Assembly (NCBI RefSeq): GCF_007655485.1
Contig: NZ_VJXQ01000002.1
Location: 1 to 64,000, forward strand
Length of the DNA: 64,000 nt
DNA from: Halobellus captivus
GTDB taxonomy: Archaea; Halobacteriota; Halobacteria; Halobacteriales; Haloferacaceae
Direction of reading: 5' to 3'
The translations under genes and the position numbers were made by a program. Positions 12,465 through 21,052 of this stretch are shown here, one piece after another (within the stretch, counting starts at the first letter, position 1; each line of letters starts with the position of its first letter). The notes beneath the pieces were generated by a model. The model searched no databases, was not told the origin of the DNA, and saw only the letters and a list, made by a program, of their open reading frames with translations.

Positions 12465-14029
12465 CCGACGAGACCTACATCGGAGCGCTCGATCAAGGGA
12501 CCAGTGGGACCCGGTTCGTGGTGTTCAACGCGGCAGGAGAATTGATCTCGGCGGCGTTCACCGCCCACCACCAGCGGGCCACACCGCCGGACAGGATCGA
12601 GTACGATCCGTTGAAACTGTGGGGGTGTGCAACCGACGCGATCCGCCGGGGACTCGCCCGAGGCGACGTCGACTCCGAACAGTTGCGGACGCTCGGAATT
12701 TCGAGTCAGCGTCAGACGGTGCTCCTCTGGGACGCTGAGTCCGGTCGTCCGGTCACCCGCGCGCTCAGTTGGCGTGACCGCAGGACTGCGGCGCAGATCC
12801 GCGCACTCGACGCTGCGGAAAAACAACTCATCAGAGAACGGACGGGACTGGAACCAGACCCATACTTCGCCGCCCCGAACGCCACGTGGCTCCTTGACAA
12901 CGGAGGCGAGCAGTGCAGCAGTGTCAGTCGCTCGGTCAGAGGGACCCCACATCACGGGGGGATAGCTGGTGGCGACTCGCTCCGCGACCGGGCGGCCGAT
13001 GGCGAGGTGCTACTCGGGACTGTCGACGCGTGGTTGCTCTACAACTTCACCGGTACGCATGCGACCGACGTCACCAACGCCGCACAGACGATGCTGTTCG
13101 ACATCCGCGAGCGTGAGTGGGACGACGATCTGCTGGATCTGTTCGACGTGCCGCGTGCAGCGCTGCCGACGGTTCACGCCTCCAGCGACCCCGACGGGTT
13201 CGGGATGACTGACCCCGACGGAATTCTCAACGCGGCGATCCCGGTGACGGGTGTTATGGGTGACCAGCAGGCGGCATTGCTCGGGCGCGTCGCCCGTGGG
13301 GACGCCGACGCGAAAGTCACCTACGGGACGGGTAACTTCTTCCTGCAGAACACGGGACCCGAACCGATCGACGCCGACGGGGAGCTGTTGACGACGATCT
13401 GGTTTCAGCGCGCCGGAGAGGATCCCCATTACGGGCTGGAAGGACCGGTTTTCGCCACCGGGGCCGTCTTGGAGTGGCTCCAAGAGATCGGGTTGCTCGA
13501 AGACGCCGGTGGGTTCGACCACGGGGACCGAACCGGCCAGCCGGGGACGGGACAGTTCGTACCCGCCTTCGGCGGGCTGGGCGCTCCGTATTGGATGCCC
13601 GACGCCCGGGGCGGGATGTTCGGGCTGCACAGGGATGTCGGCAGCGAGGACGTGGTTCGAGCGGCCATGGAGGCGATCGCTTTCGGGACGCGGGCCGTGG
13701 TAGATGCCGCCGAGGACGCGACGGGTGTCGAACACGACCGCCTGCTCGTCGACGGCGGTGCGATCCAAGACGACGTGTTCGCACAGTGTCAGGCCGATCT
13801 CATCGACCGCCCGCTCGTTCGATCGGACGTAACGCAAACGGCCGCACTCGGCGCGTGCTTCGCGGCGGGACTCGCAGTAGAGGTTTGGGATGGCCTCGAC
13901 GACATCGATGCCTGCCGTCCAACCGGTCGGACCTTTAGGCCGTCGGGTGACAGTGACGTCATCGCCGACGCCTACCGGGACTGGCGAGAAGTTGTCGAGG
14001 CGGTCGCAAGCGTCTATCAATCTCGGTGA
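12461..14029 (+). CDS. Glycerol kinase-like FGGY carbohydrate kinase
   Basis: This 522-residue kinase of the FGGY family probably phosphorylates glycerol with ATP. Motifs in order are ALDQGTSGTRFVVF at the start, ISSQRQTVLLWD, the SWRDRRT catalytic-region block, LLGTVDAWLLYNFTGTHATDVTNA, the YGTGNFFLQNTG ATP-binding motif, GGLGAPYWMPDARGG and DGGAIQDDVFAQCQADLI. An extra stretch of roughly 30-40 residues sits between LLDNGG and EVLLGTVD; it contains GTPHHGG, which in normal GlpK belongs to an earlier position. The start overlaps the Cdc6-like stop codon. Either it is a paralogue with changed substrate or a GlpK with an insert. Confidence 0.8.
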   Translation: MTDETYIGALDQGTSGTRFVVFNAAGELISAAFTAHHQRATPPDRIEYDPLKLWGCATDAIRRGLARGDVDSEQLRTLGISSQRQTVLLWDAESGRPVTRALSWRDRRTAAQIRALDAAEKQLIRERTGLEPDPYFAAPNATWLLDNGGEQCSSVSRSVRGTPHHGGIAGGDSLRDRAADGEVLLGTVDAWLLYNFTGTHATDVTNAAQTMLFDIREREWDDDLLDLFDVPRAALPTVHASSDPDGFGMTDPDGILNAAIPVTGVMGDQQAALLGRVARGDADAKVTYGTGNFFLQNTGPEPIDADGELLTTIWFQRAGEDPHYGLEGPVFATGAVLEWLQEIGLLEDAGGFDHGDRTGQPGTGQFVPAFGGLGAPYWMPDARGGMFGLHRDVGSEDVVRAAMEAIAFGTRAVVDAAEDATGVEHDRLLVDGGAIQDDVFAQCQADLIDRPLVRSDVTQTAALGACFAAGLAVEVWDGLDDIDACRPTGRTFRPSGDSDVIADAYRDWREVVEAVASVYQSR

Positions 14030-14044
14030 CGGTCCCGCCGAAGT

Positions 14045-14240
14045 GGTGTACTACAGCGTGGGCAAAGGAGAACGCAGAGAGCGCGCGTACGAACTGCTCG
14101 AACTGCTCGATATCGAAGAGTTGGCCGATAGAGATCCGCAAACCCTATCGGGCGGTCAACAACAGCGCGTGGGGTTAGCGCGGGCACTGGCGATAGATAT
14201 CGAGCCTGAGTCCGTCCATATCGTCGAATCGAAGGAGTGA
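14045..14240 (+). pseudogene. Remnant of an ABC transporter ATP-binding gene
   Basis: The reading frame ending at 14240 encodes RERAYELLELLDIEELADR and then the ABC signature LSGGQQQRVGLARALAID, but the protein has no Walker A before it and stops in the place where Walker B should begin. Only about 60 residues of the ATPase remain. The frame opens inside the end of the kinase gene, so no proper start exists. The similarity is to sugar/glycerol-phosphate/ion-type importer ATPases (UgpC/CysA-like), which would suit a neighbour of a glycerol kinase, but that is inference. Confidence 0.75.
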
Positions 14241-14304
14241 GTCAGCGACGACTCACCAGTCGTCTCCGCCCAAAATTTTATTCACGCTACCCGTGGTATG
14301 AGTA

Positions 14305-14314
14305 ATTTTTAAGG
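14305..14314 (+). promoter_or_regulatory. TATA box of the GcvT-like gene
   Basis: ATTTTTAAGG lies about 25-30 nt ahead of the ATG at 14339, consistent with leaderless transcription. Confidence 0.55.
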
Positions 14315-14338
14315 CAGACTCTCGAGAACGTGTGGGGT

Positions 14339-15682
14339 ATGGTCGAAAAGAATCTCGAAGCGGCCCTCCAATCCGCTGACAACCCTGCTGAACTACTGCG
14401 AAAGAACCGCGGACGTCATCCGTACCCGGTAGCCTCAGAGCATACGAACTGGATCGAAGAAGTGCGCAGTTGGCGGGAGACGTGCAGTCTCTCCGATCTC
14501 TCGCACCATCAGAAGGACCTGTACGTCGAAGGTCCGGAAGCACTCGACGTCTTCGAGGACCTCGGCGTCAACGACTTCGACGGCTTCGGCCCCGGACAGG
14601 CCAAGCAGTTCGTCGCGTGCAACCCCAACGGGAATCTGATCGGAGACGCCATTCTGTTTTATCTCGGAGAGAACGAGCTGAAACTCACCGGGACGCCGGT
14701 CGCACCTAACTGGGTCGAGTACAACCTCGAACGCGGGGACTACGACGCGACGGTCCACGCCGACGAGCGCTATCACGACAAGGACGAACCGCACGATACG
14801 TTCAGATATCAGCTGCAAGGACCAAACGCGCTCGACGTGATGCGCGACGCCGTCGAAGGAGAGATTCCGGACATCCCGTTCTTCAACTTCGACGAGATGA
14901 CGATCGCTGGCGTCGATGTGCGGGCGTTGAAGCATTCGATGGCCTCGAACGTTGGCTTCGAGATCTGGGGGCCGTGGGAAGAGCACGAAACCGTCCGAGA
15001 CGCGCTCGTGGGCGCGGGCGAACCCCACGGACTCAGAGAGCTCGGCGAGAAGAGTTACAAGGCCCAGGGTGCCGAAAAGGGGTGGATCGCGCGTCCACTA
15101 CCGGCCATCTTCGGCGAGGGGATGCGCGAGTACCGCGAGTGGCTCGACGCCGACGGGTACGAAGCGATCAGTACGCTCGGCGGGAGTTTCGATCCGGACG
15201 ACATCTCGGAGTACTACTTGAACCCGATCGAGTTGGGTTATGAGCGGTTCATCGACTTCGACCACGACTTCGTCGGCCGCGAAGCGCTCTCCTCGATGGT
15301 GGAGGAACCCCAGCGGCGGAAAGTGACCCTCGTTTGGGACGATGCGGACGTCCTAGAACTGTTTGCGTCGCTTCTCCGAGAGGGAGAGACGTACAAGTAC
15401 TTCGACCTCTCGATGCCGTACTGGGCGGTTTTTCACTACGACGAGGTGCTGAAAGACGGGGAAAACGCTGGTGTTTCGAAGTACTTCGGATACACGTACA
15501 ACGAGCGATCTGTCCTCTCGTTGGCGGTCGTCGAACCGGAGTACGCCGATCCCGGTACCGAAGTAACGCTCGTGTGGGGGGAACCCGGTGGCGACTCGGA
15601 GAATCCCAAAGTCGAACCACACGTGCAAACGGAGATAACGGCGACCGTGGCACCGAATCCGTACGTCGACGCGAGTCGATGA
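14339..15682 (+). CDS. GcvT-family folate-dependent aminomethyltransferase/demethylase-like protein
   Basis: This 447-residue protein has the T-protein fold family signatures: LSDLSHHQKDLYVEGPEAL near the N-terminus, LQGPNALDVM, GFEIWGP, and a C-terminal part with DFVGREAL. It is longer than glycine-cleavage GcvT (about 360) and closer in style to LigM/DmdA-like tetrahydrofolate-dependent O- or S-demethylases. No other glycine-cleavage genes are nearby, so a demethylase role on a methylated substrate is more likely than glycine cleavage; the substrate is unknown. The ATG at 14339 follows a good TATA box; an ATG three codons earlier is possible. Cytoplasmic; no signal peptide. Confidence 0.75.
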   Translation: MVEKNLEAALQSADNPAELLRKNRGRHPYPVASEHTNWIEEVRSWRETCSLSDLSHHQKDLYVEGPEALDVFEDLGVNDFDGFGPGQAKQFVACNPNGNLIGDAILFYLGENELKLTGTPVAPNWVEYNLERGDYDATVHADERYHDKDEPHDTFRYQLQGPNALDVMRDAVEGEIPDIPFFNFDEMTIAGVDVRALKHSMASNVGFEIWGPWEEHETVRDALVGAGEPHGLRELGEKSYKAQGAEKGWIARPLPAIFGEGMREYREWLDADGYEAISTLGGSFDPDDISEYYLNPIELGYERFIDFDHDFVGREALSSMVEEPQRRKVTLVWDDADVLELFASLLREGETYKYFDLSMPYWAVFHYDEVLKDGENAGVSKYFGYTYNERSVLSLAVVEPEYADPGTEVTLVWGEPGGDSENPKVEPHVQTEITATVAPNPYVDASR

Positions 15683-15820
15683 GATGTGCCGGGGAACAGC
15701 AATCGTGGAACAATCTCATAGGTATTTACTAATGCAAACCAAATCGTTCGTAAATAACGCTGGTCGTCGAAGGCAGGAGCTCCGATGAGTGGAGTCAAGC
15801 GGGGTCGGTGGCGTCGCAGA

Positions 15821-15950
15821 GTGGACGGAGGCGGAAGCCCACCTCGAAGTCGACGGAGGCGGAAGCCCACCTCGAAGTCCACCGTGGCGAAAGTCCATCC
15901 GAAGTCGACCGTGGCGACAGTCCACCCGAAGTCGACGGAGGCGAGAAGCG
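15821..15950 (+). repeat. 27-28 bp tandem repeats in front of the HAD gene
   Basis: Four full units and one partial unit of the type GTCGACGGAGGCGGAAGCCC plus ACCTCGAA run directly into the start codon at 15951. Units start at 15821, 15849, 15877, 15904 and 15931; the first two are almost identical, the next two diverged. Each unit contains a GGAGGC or GTGGCG block, so the last copy may supply the ribosome-binding site. Confidence 0.85.
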
Positions 15951-16733
15951 ATGCGTGAAGCCTACGAAGCGGCGATCTTGGATCTCGACGGGACAGTCTA
16001 TCTCGGGGAGGGGCTCATCGACGGAGCCGACAAAAGTATCGAGACACTCCGAGAGCGACTCGGAACGGTGCTATTCCTGACGAACAAGGCGATCTCACGC
16101 CGTCAGGATTACAGCGAAAAACTCCAGCGACTGGGTGTCGAGACCAGTGTCGACGACGTGATCAACTCGGGATGGGTGACGGCCCAGTACGTCCGAGACC
16201 ACTACCCCGACGCGGAAGCCTACGTCGTGGGCGAATCGCCGTTGGTAGAGGAGTTCCGCGACGCAGGAGTCACGACGACGGACGCCCCCGGTGACCTATT
16301 GGTCGCCTCAATGGACAGACAGTTCGATTACGAGAAACTCGACGTCGCGATGCGAACGCTCGACGGCGGCGCACCGTTTCTGGCGACCAACCCAGACAGG
16401 ACCTGTCCGACCGAGAACGGGGAGATTCCCGACGCCGCCGGAATGATCGGCGCGATCGAGGGCGTGACCGGGCGGACGGTCGACGAGATCCTCGGAAAGC
16501 CCTCCCCGCGGATGGTCGAGACCGCGCTCGACGTCGTCGGCGTCGAGCCGGAAGCGTGTCTGATGGTCGGTGACCGGATCGAAACCGACATTCGAATGGG
16601 CGAACGCGCCGGAATGACGACCGTGCTGGTGCTCTCGGGGGTAACCGACAGAGAGACGATCGAGGAAGTCGACGTCGAACCCGATTACGTCCTCGAATCG
16701 ATCGCCGATATCGACGACGTGCTCCGCGGGTAA
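15951..16733 (+). CDS. HAD-superfamily phosphatase (NagD/p-nitrophenylphosphatase type)
   Basis: This 260-residue hydrolase removes phosphate from small molecules. HAD motif I is ILDLDGTVYLGEG (about 9-21), motif II is FLTNKAI, the lysine of motif III lies near GKPSPRMV, and motif IV is MVGDRIETDIRMG. The cap is of the type IIA kind. Start at MREAYEA follows the repeat array; a longer frame would translate the repeats into Arg/Pro-rich sequence and is rejected. With a glycerol kinase-like gene nearby, a sugar- or glycerol-phosphate substrate is possible but unproven. Cytoplasmic. Confidence 0.87.
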   Translation: MREAYEAAILDLDGTVYLGEGLIDGADKSIETLRERLGTVLFLTNKAISRRQDYSEKLQRLGVETSVDDVINSGWVTAQYVRDHYPDAEAYVVGESPLVEEFRDAGVTTTDAPGDLLVASMDRQFDYEKLDVAMRTLDGGAPFLATNPDRTCPTENGEIPDAAGMIGAIEGVTGRTVDEILGKPSPRMVETALDVVGVEPEACLMVGDRIETDIRMGERAGMTTVLVLSGVTDRETIEEVDVEPDYVLESIADIDDVLRG

Positions 16734-16772
16734 GATCGCTCCCGACGAAGAGGTCGCTTTCAGCGAGACAGA

Positions 16773-17975
16773 CTAGGCGACGTCCTCGCCGAGGACGTCT
16801 CTGACGACCTGCGGGTCTTCAAGCAGTTGGTGCTTCGTGTAACTCCCCTCGGCGCTCCCGCCGCTGTGTTTCGACTGCTCGATGATGTCGAGGAACGCGT
16901 GCTCTTTGAGGAGGTCGCGAACGCGGCGAAGCGAAAGCGTGTCCGATCCCTGTCCGTTGCAGATGTTCTCGTAGACCTCGTAGACGCGACTCGTGCGGAA
17001 GCCCTCCTGACGATCGCTGGATAGAGAGAGAATCGCGAGCGCCTGCAGGACGTAGCGTGAGTGGGGCGTCGACCCGCGGATGAGCTCGCGGAATCGGTCC
17101 GTTTCGGCGCGTTCGCGGGCCTGCGTGACGAACTCCTCGCGAACGGTCTGCGCCCCCGTCGACTGCGCGATCTCGCCCGCGTACCGGAGGATGTCGATCG
17201 CCTTTCTGGCGTCGCCGTGTTCCCGTGCGGCGAGAGCGGCCGCGCGTGGGATAGTCGAGGCGTCGAGGACGCCGTCGCGGAAGGCGTCCGACCGCGCGTC
17301 CATAATGTCTCGGAGCTGGTTCGCGTCGTACGGCGGGAAGACGAACTCCCGCTCACAGAGGCTGGATTTCACCCGTTCGTCCATCCGGTCTTTGTACTGG
17401 ATCTTGTTGCTGATCCCGATGACCCCGAGTTTGCACTGGTCGATCTTCCCGGCTTCACCGGCCCGAGAGAGTTGCATCAGGATGTCGTCGTCAGAGAGCT
17501 TGTCGATCTCGTCGAGGAGAATGAGGACGACGTCGTACTGGGCGTCGAGGATGCGCCACAACCGCTTGTAGTACGTCGACGTGCTGAGTCCCTTGTCCGG
17601 GACTTTGATCCCGGTCACCTCCGGTTCGTTGACGCTGTCCGCGATCGTCTGGACGGCCTGCGTCTCGGTGGTGTCCTGCGCGCAGTCGACGTAGGCGAAC
17701 GTCGCGGTCACGTCCTCCTCGCCCGCGGTGTCGACGAGACGCTGGGAGACGTACTTCGCACAGAGGGACTTTCCCGTGCCGGTCTTCCCGTAGATGAGCA
17801 CGTTGCTCGGGCTCTGACCGAAGATCGCGGGGTTGACGGCGGCAGCGAGATCCGATATTTCGTCGTCGCGACCGACGATTCGACCCTCACCGGGGAGATG
17901 ATTGATCTCGAGTAACTCCTTGTTAGCGAAGATGGGATCCTCCCGGGTGAAGAGGTCGTCGCTGGTGTCCGGCAT
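16773..17975 (-). CDS. orc1: Orc1/Cdc6 replication initiator, origin-linked
   Basis: This 400-residue AAA+ origin-binding protein has Walker A GKTGTGKS, Walker B LILLDEIDKLS, sensor-1 region GVIGISNKI and a C-terminal winged helix (LSLRRVRDLLKEHAFLD). All key residues are intact. It sits next to an array of six origin recognition boxes, the first only 7 bp from its start, which is the classic archaeal origin layout; binding to the nearest box may also repress its own promoter. ATG at 17975 (MPDTSDD) is chosen over one four codons upstream because the latter would intrude on the box. Function is secure; the replicon is most likely the main chromosome. Confidence 0.96.
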   Translation of the reverse strand: MPDTSDDLFTREDPIFANKELLEINHLPGEGRIVGRDDEISDLAAAVNPAIFGQSPSNVLIYGKTGTGKSLCAKYVSQRLVDTAGEEDVTATFAYVDCAQDTTETQAVQTIADSVNEPEVTGIKVPDKGLSTSTYYKRLWRILDAQYDVVLILLDEIDKLSDDDILMQLSRAGEAGKIDQCKLGVIGISNKIQYKDRMDERVKSSLCEREFVFPPYDANQLRDIMDARSDAFRDGVLDASTIPRAAALAAREHGDARKAIDILRYAGEIAQSTGAQTVREEFVTQARERAETDRFRELIRGSTPHSRYVLQALAILSLSSDRQEGFRTSRVYEVYENICNGQGSDTLSLRRVRDLLKEHAFLDIIEQSKHSGGSAEGSYTKHQLLEDPQVVRDVLGEDVA

Positions 17976-17981
17976 ACTACA

Positions 17982-18005
17982 GGACACCGGGTTTCCGGTG
18001 AAATA
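17982..18005 (-). repeat. Origin recognition box 1
   Basis: The complement reads TTTCACCGGAAACCCGGTGT; this box abuts the orc1 start. Confidence 0.9.
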
Positions 18006-18093
18006 CGTTGTTATTCAGCGCGAGTCGGGAGGGAGTCGCAGCCGAGTGGTAGAACCCACTCGTGGTGGGTTGAGTCGGGGGAGACAGAGCGGG

Positions 18094-18117
18094 CACACAC
18101 CGGGTTTCCGATGAAAT
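18094..18117 (-). repeat. Origin recognition box 2
   Basis: The complement reads TTTCATCGGAAACCCGGTGT, with one change in the CAC block. Confidence 0.88.
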
Positions 18118-18156
18118 GGGACAGTCGGGGGTGGGGTCGTGACGAAACGGAGGTTA

Positions 18157-18178
18157 GTTCACCGGAAACGTGGTGTGG
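18157..18178 (+). repeat. Origin recognition box 3
   Basis: GTTCACCGGAAACGTGGTGT, in the opposite orientation to boxes 1 and 2. Confidence 0.88.
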
Positions 18179-18417
18179 TCTCCCGTGACGATCCGGTTCT
18201 TAGCCCGAATTCCCGGGGACGAAAACGGCTCTTCAACAAACAGATAGGGAGAAAGGACAGGTGAAACGGTACGAATAACACGGGAGACCGGCAGAGGCGC
18301 CACGCGGAACCGATCCCGGAAACACGTCGTTGAATCGGGTGACGGCTTCAGTGGGTCTTTTCACCTCCAGTAAGGTCGATGACTTTCCTTCACTAGCGTG
18401 CGAGTGACTCAATGAAC

Positions 18418-18466
18418 GGTAACGAAGATGTAGTATAAATTTGTTTCTTTTCAGAGGACAGAATAC
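18418..18466. other. AT-rich tract, candidate duplex unwinding element
   Basis: The core AGTATAAATTTGTTTCTTTT is strikingly AT-rich for this genome and lies between origin boxes 3 and 4, where unwinding would be expected. Confidence 0.6.
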
Positions 18467-18515
18467 GCATCTCGGTATGAGATGTTTCCGAATACGGCAC
18501 CGGTGTGTACGGCGT

Positions 18516-18537
18516 ATTTCACCGGAAACTCGGTGTC
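18516..18537 (+). repeat. Origin recognition box 4
   Basis: ATTTCACCGGAAACTCGGTG followed by TC, just past the AT-rich tract. Confidence 0.9.
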
Positions 18538-18638
18538 CGAGACTTCGAGATCGCGAACGGTCCGACAGCAATATGGGATCGATTTCCGATCCGTGTTCGA
18601 TCGCTCTCTGGCAACACAACTGGATTCGACTTTCCGAA

Positions 18639-18660
18639 TTTTCACCGGAAACCCGGTGTG
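18639..18660 (+). repeat. Origin recognition box 5
   Basis: TTTTCACCGGAAACCCGGTG followed by TG; the core is identical to box 1. Confidence 0.9.
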
Positions 18661-18742
18661 TTCACGCCTCCAGTGTGCTCGTGGAATTTCTGTATTCGAA
18701 TCCAGCACTGAACGCTCGCCCACCCGCGCCACCGAAAACAGC

Positions 18743-18762
18743 TTTCACCGGAAACACGGTGT
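18743..18762 (+). repeat. Origin recognition box 6
   Basis: TTTCACCGGAAACACGGTGT, the box nearest the Rad25-like gene. Confidence 0.9.
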
Positions 18763-18875
18763 GCCTACACCAGATCTGATAACTCTCCCGAGGGCACTCG
18801 ATACCCCTGAACGGCCCGGGTCCCGATCGGCGAGTAGTCGCAAGCGGTTTCCCGGTCGGTACCGTTGCTGGAACA

Positions 18876-21044
18876 ATGACGAACGAGGAGGGTACTGCCG
18901 ATTCATCGTCTCGCGGACCCACCGGGACCGATGACGCCCTCGACCGGTCCGAACGGCGCGACGACAGTAGCGACAGCAAGCCGAGAGATAGCGTCGACCT
19001 CGAACGGTTCCGCGACGTCTTGGAAGCCGAAGGTCGTCCCGTCGTCACTGCATCCGAAGTCGCCCGTCGATTGGGAACGGCACAGGCCGATGCGGCCAAC
19101 GACCTCGATTCTCTCACGGCAGACGGTGCGCTCACCCGCGTGAACGTCGAGACCGACCCCGTAGTCTACTTTCCGAGCGAGTGGAACGAGTTGGCCGAGC
19201 GCGAGCGCATCGTCGTCTTTCCCGAACGTCGCGAGGTGATCGTCGACCGACCGACGCAGTACACCCGTGCGCAGCTCTCGCAGTTCGCCCACCTCGTCGA
19301 TTCGACGGGGCGTCGGGAGCGCACCACCGCGGACCGGGAGACGAACACCCGCGGGTACATTTACGAGATCAGGCAGGAAGACATCTGGCAGGCCCCGTTC
19401 GACAACGTCGAGGAGTTGCTCTCGCTGATGCGATCGGTGCTTCCCCGACGGACTCCGAAGCTCGAAGAGTGGGTCGAGTCGCAGTGGAAGCGAGCGAACC
19501 GATTTCGGCTGTTCACCCACGAAGACGGCTACGTGGTCCTCGAAAGCGCCTCCGAGAGCCTGATGGGGAACGTCGCCCGGCAGAAACTCGACGAGGAACA
19601 ACTAGTCGCGCCGATCTCGGACACGCAGAGTTGGGTCCGTGACGGCGCGGAGGCCGTGATCAAGCGCACGCTGTACGAAGCAGGCTACCCCGTCATCGAC
19701 GACCGCGATCTCGACGCGGGGGACCCGCTCGACGTCGAACTGACCGTCGATCTCCGCGACTACCAGTGCGACTGGGTCGACCGGTTTATCGAGCAGCGCT
19801 CTGGCGTCCTCGTCGGCCCCTCCGGCGCGGGCAAGACGGTGACGGCGATCGGCACGCTCGCGGCCGTGGGCGGCGAGACGCTCGTGCTCGTTCCCTCGCG
19901 TGAACTCGCCTCGCAGTGGCGCGAGGAACTCCTCCGGCACACGACGCTTTCGCCCGAGCAGATCGGCGAGTACCACGGCGGGACGAAGGAGATCAGGCCG
20001 GTGACGATCGCGACGTACCAGACGGCGGGGATGGACCGCCACCGATCGCTGTTCGACTCGCGGGCGTGGGGGCTCATCGTCTACGACGAAGTGCATCACA
20101 TCCCGTCGCGGATCTACCGCCGAAGCGCCGATCTCCAGGCGAAGCACCGGCTCGGACTGTCGGCGACGCCCGTTCGTGAGGACGACAGGGAACGGGAGAT
20201 TTTCACGCTCATCGGCCCGCCGATCGGGACCGACTGGTCGAAGCTCTTCGAGGCGGGGTACGTCCAGGAACCCGAGGTGCAGATCCGGTACCTCGCGTGG
20301 TCCGACGAGTTCGCGCGCAACGAGTGGGCGAGCGCGGACGGTCGGGACAAACACCGGATCGCCGCCGAGAACCCCCAGAAGATTGAGGAGACGCGCCGAC
20401 TGCTCGACGCCCACCCGAACGAGAAGGCGCTCGTCTTCGTCGACTGGCTCGATCAGGGCGAGGCGTTGGCCGACGCGTTGGACGTGCCGTTCGTCAGCGG
20501 TGAGATGGCGCACCACCGTCGCGAGCGCGTGTTCGAGTCGTTTCGCGAGGGCGATCTCAACACGATCGTGATCTCTCGGGTCGGCGACGAGGGTATCGAC
20601 CTTCCGAGCGCCGAACTGGCTATCGTCGTCTCCGGGCTCGGCGGCTCTCGACGGCAGGGCGCCCAGCGCGCCGGACGGACGATGCGGCCCGCCGGTGGCT
20701 CGCGCGTCTACGTCCTCGCGACGCACGGGACTTCCGAAGAGGACTTCGCGCAGCGACAGATGCGACACCTCGCGGCGAAGGGCGTTCGCGTGACTGAGGC
20801 CGATCAATCAGCCACGGATAACGCGGCCGACAGCGCCAGCGGAACCGCCGAGGACCCCGAAGTTACCGGAGACGCCGAAGATGCCGGAGACGCCGAAGGT
20901 GTCGAGGACGCCGCGGAACGCTCGAAAAGATCCGAATCGGCACCGTCCACAGAAGTTGTACCAGACGAGGACGACACACCGGAGGTATCAGACGAGGACG
21001 ACACACCGAATGAGACAACCGTAGACGACATACCGGAGGAGTGA
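18876..21044 (+). CDS. XPB/Rad25-family SF2 DNA helicase
   Basis: This 722-residue helicase has an N-terminal acidic, Ser-rich tail, a winged-helix-like segment (about 45-95), a damage-recognition-like region, then the two RecA domains. Motif I is GPSGAGKTVTA, motif II is VYDEVHHI, motif III is GLSATPVR and motif VI is QRAGRTMRP. The DEVH box and overall plan match archaeal XPB. The last 75 residues are a low-complexity acidic tail with the repeat DEDDTPEVSDEDDTP. It is divergent from orc1 across the origin and its stop overlaps or abuts the following methyltransferase-like gene. It probably acts in repair or in replication restart; the origin link is positional only. Confidence 0.9.
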   Translation: MTNEEGTADSSSRGPTGTDDALDRSERRDDSSDSKPRDSVDLERFRDVLEAEGRPVVTASEVARRLGTAQADAANDLDSLTADGALTRVNVETDPVVYFPSEWNELAERERIVVFPERREVIVDRPTQYTRAQLSQFAHLVDSTGRRERTTADRETNTRGYIYEIRQEDIWQAPFDNVEELLSLMRSVLPRRTPKLEEWVESQWKRANRFRLFTHEDGYVVLESASESLMGNVARQKLDEEQLVAPISDTQSWVRDGAEAVIKRTLYEAGYPVIDDRDLDAGDPLDVELTVDLRDYQCDWVDRFIEQRSGVLVGPSGAGKTVTAIGTLAAVGGETLVLVPSRELASQWREELLRHTTLSPEQIGEYHGGTKEIRPVTIATYQTAGMDRHRSLFDSRAWGLIVYDEVHHIPSRIYRRSADLQAKHRLGLSATPVREDDREREIFTLIGPPIGTDWSKLFEAGYVQEPEVQIRYLAWSDEFARNEWASADGRDKHRIAAENPQKIEETRRLLDAHPNEKALVFVDWLDQGEALADALDVPFVSGEMAHHRRERVFESFREGDLNTIVISRVGDEGIDLPSAELAIVVSGLGGSRRQGAQRAGRTMRPAGGSRVYVLATHGTSEEDFAQRQMRHLAAKGVRVTEADQSATDNAADSASGTAEDPEVTGDAEDAGDAEGVEDAAERSKRSESAPSTEVVPDEDDTPEVSDEDDTPNETTVDDIPEE

Positions 21045-21052
21045 CCCAGTCG

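Larger units (their letters stand above)
17976..18875. other. oriC: Chromosomal replication origin (oriC)
   Basis: The 900-bp gene-free stretch between orc1 and the Rad25-like gene holds six origin recognition boxes of the type TTTCACCGGAAAC-N2-GGTGT. Two near orc1 point one way and four point the other way, around an AT-rich tract at 18418-18466. Small frames in the region are not genes. Confidence 0.93.

Noticed and set aside
13010-14020. 336-codon frame on the minus strand
   Set aside because: It is antisense to the glycerol kinase-like gene and has no recognisable motif.
15789-15950. Longer N-terminus for the HAD phosphatase
   Set aside because: It would translate the tandem repeats into low-complexity Arg/Ser/Pro sequence; motif I sits at the usual distance from the ATG at 15951.
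15821-15950. Tandem repeats as a CRISPR array
   Set aside because: The units are contiguous with no unique spacers and no cas genes lie nearby.
18230-18780. Small frames within the origin region
   Set aside because: They overlap ORBs and the AT-rich tract and have no protein-like character.
19602-20807. 401-codon frame on the minus strand
   Set aside because: It is antisense to the Rad25-like helicase, whose motifs are complete.
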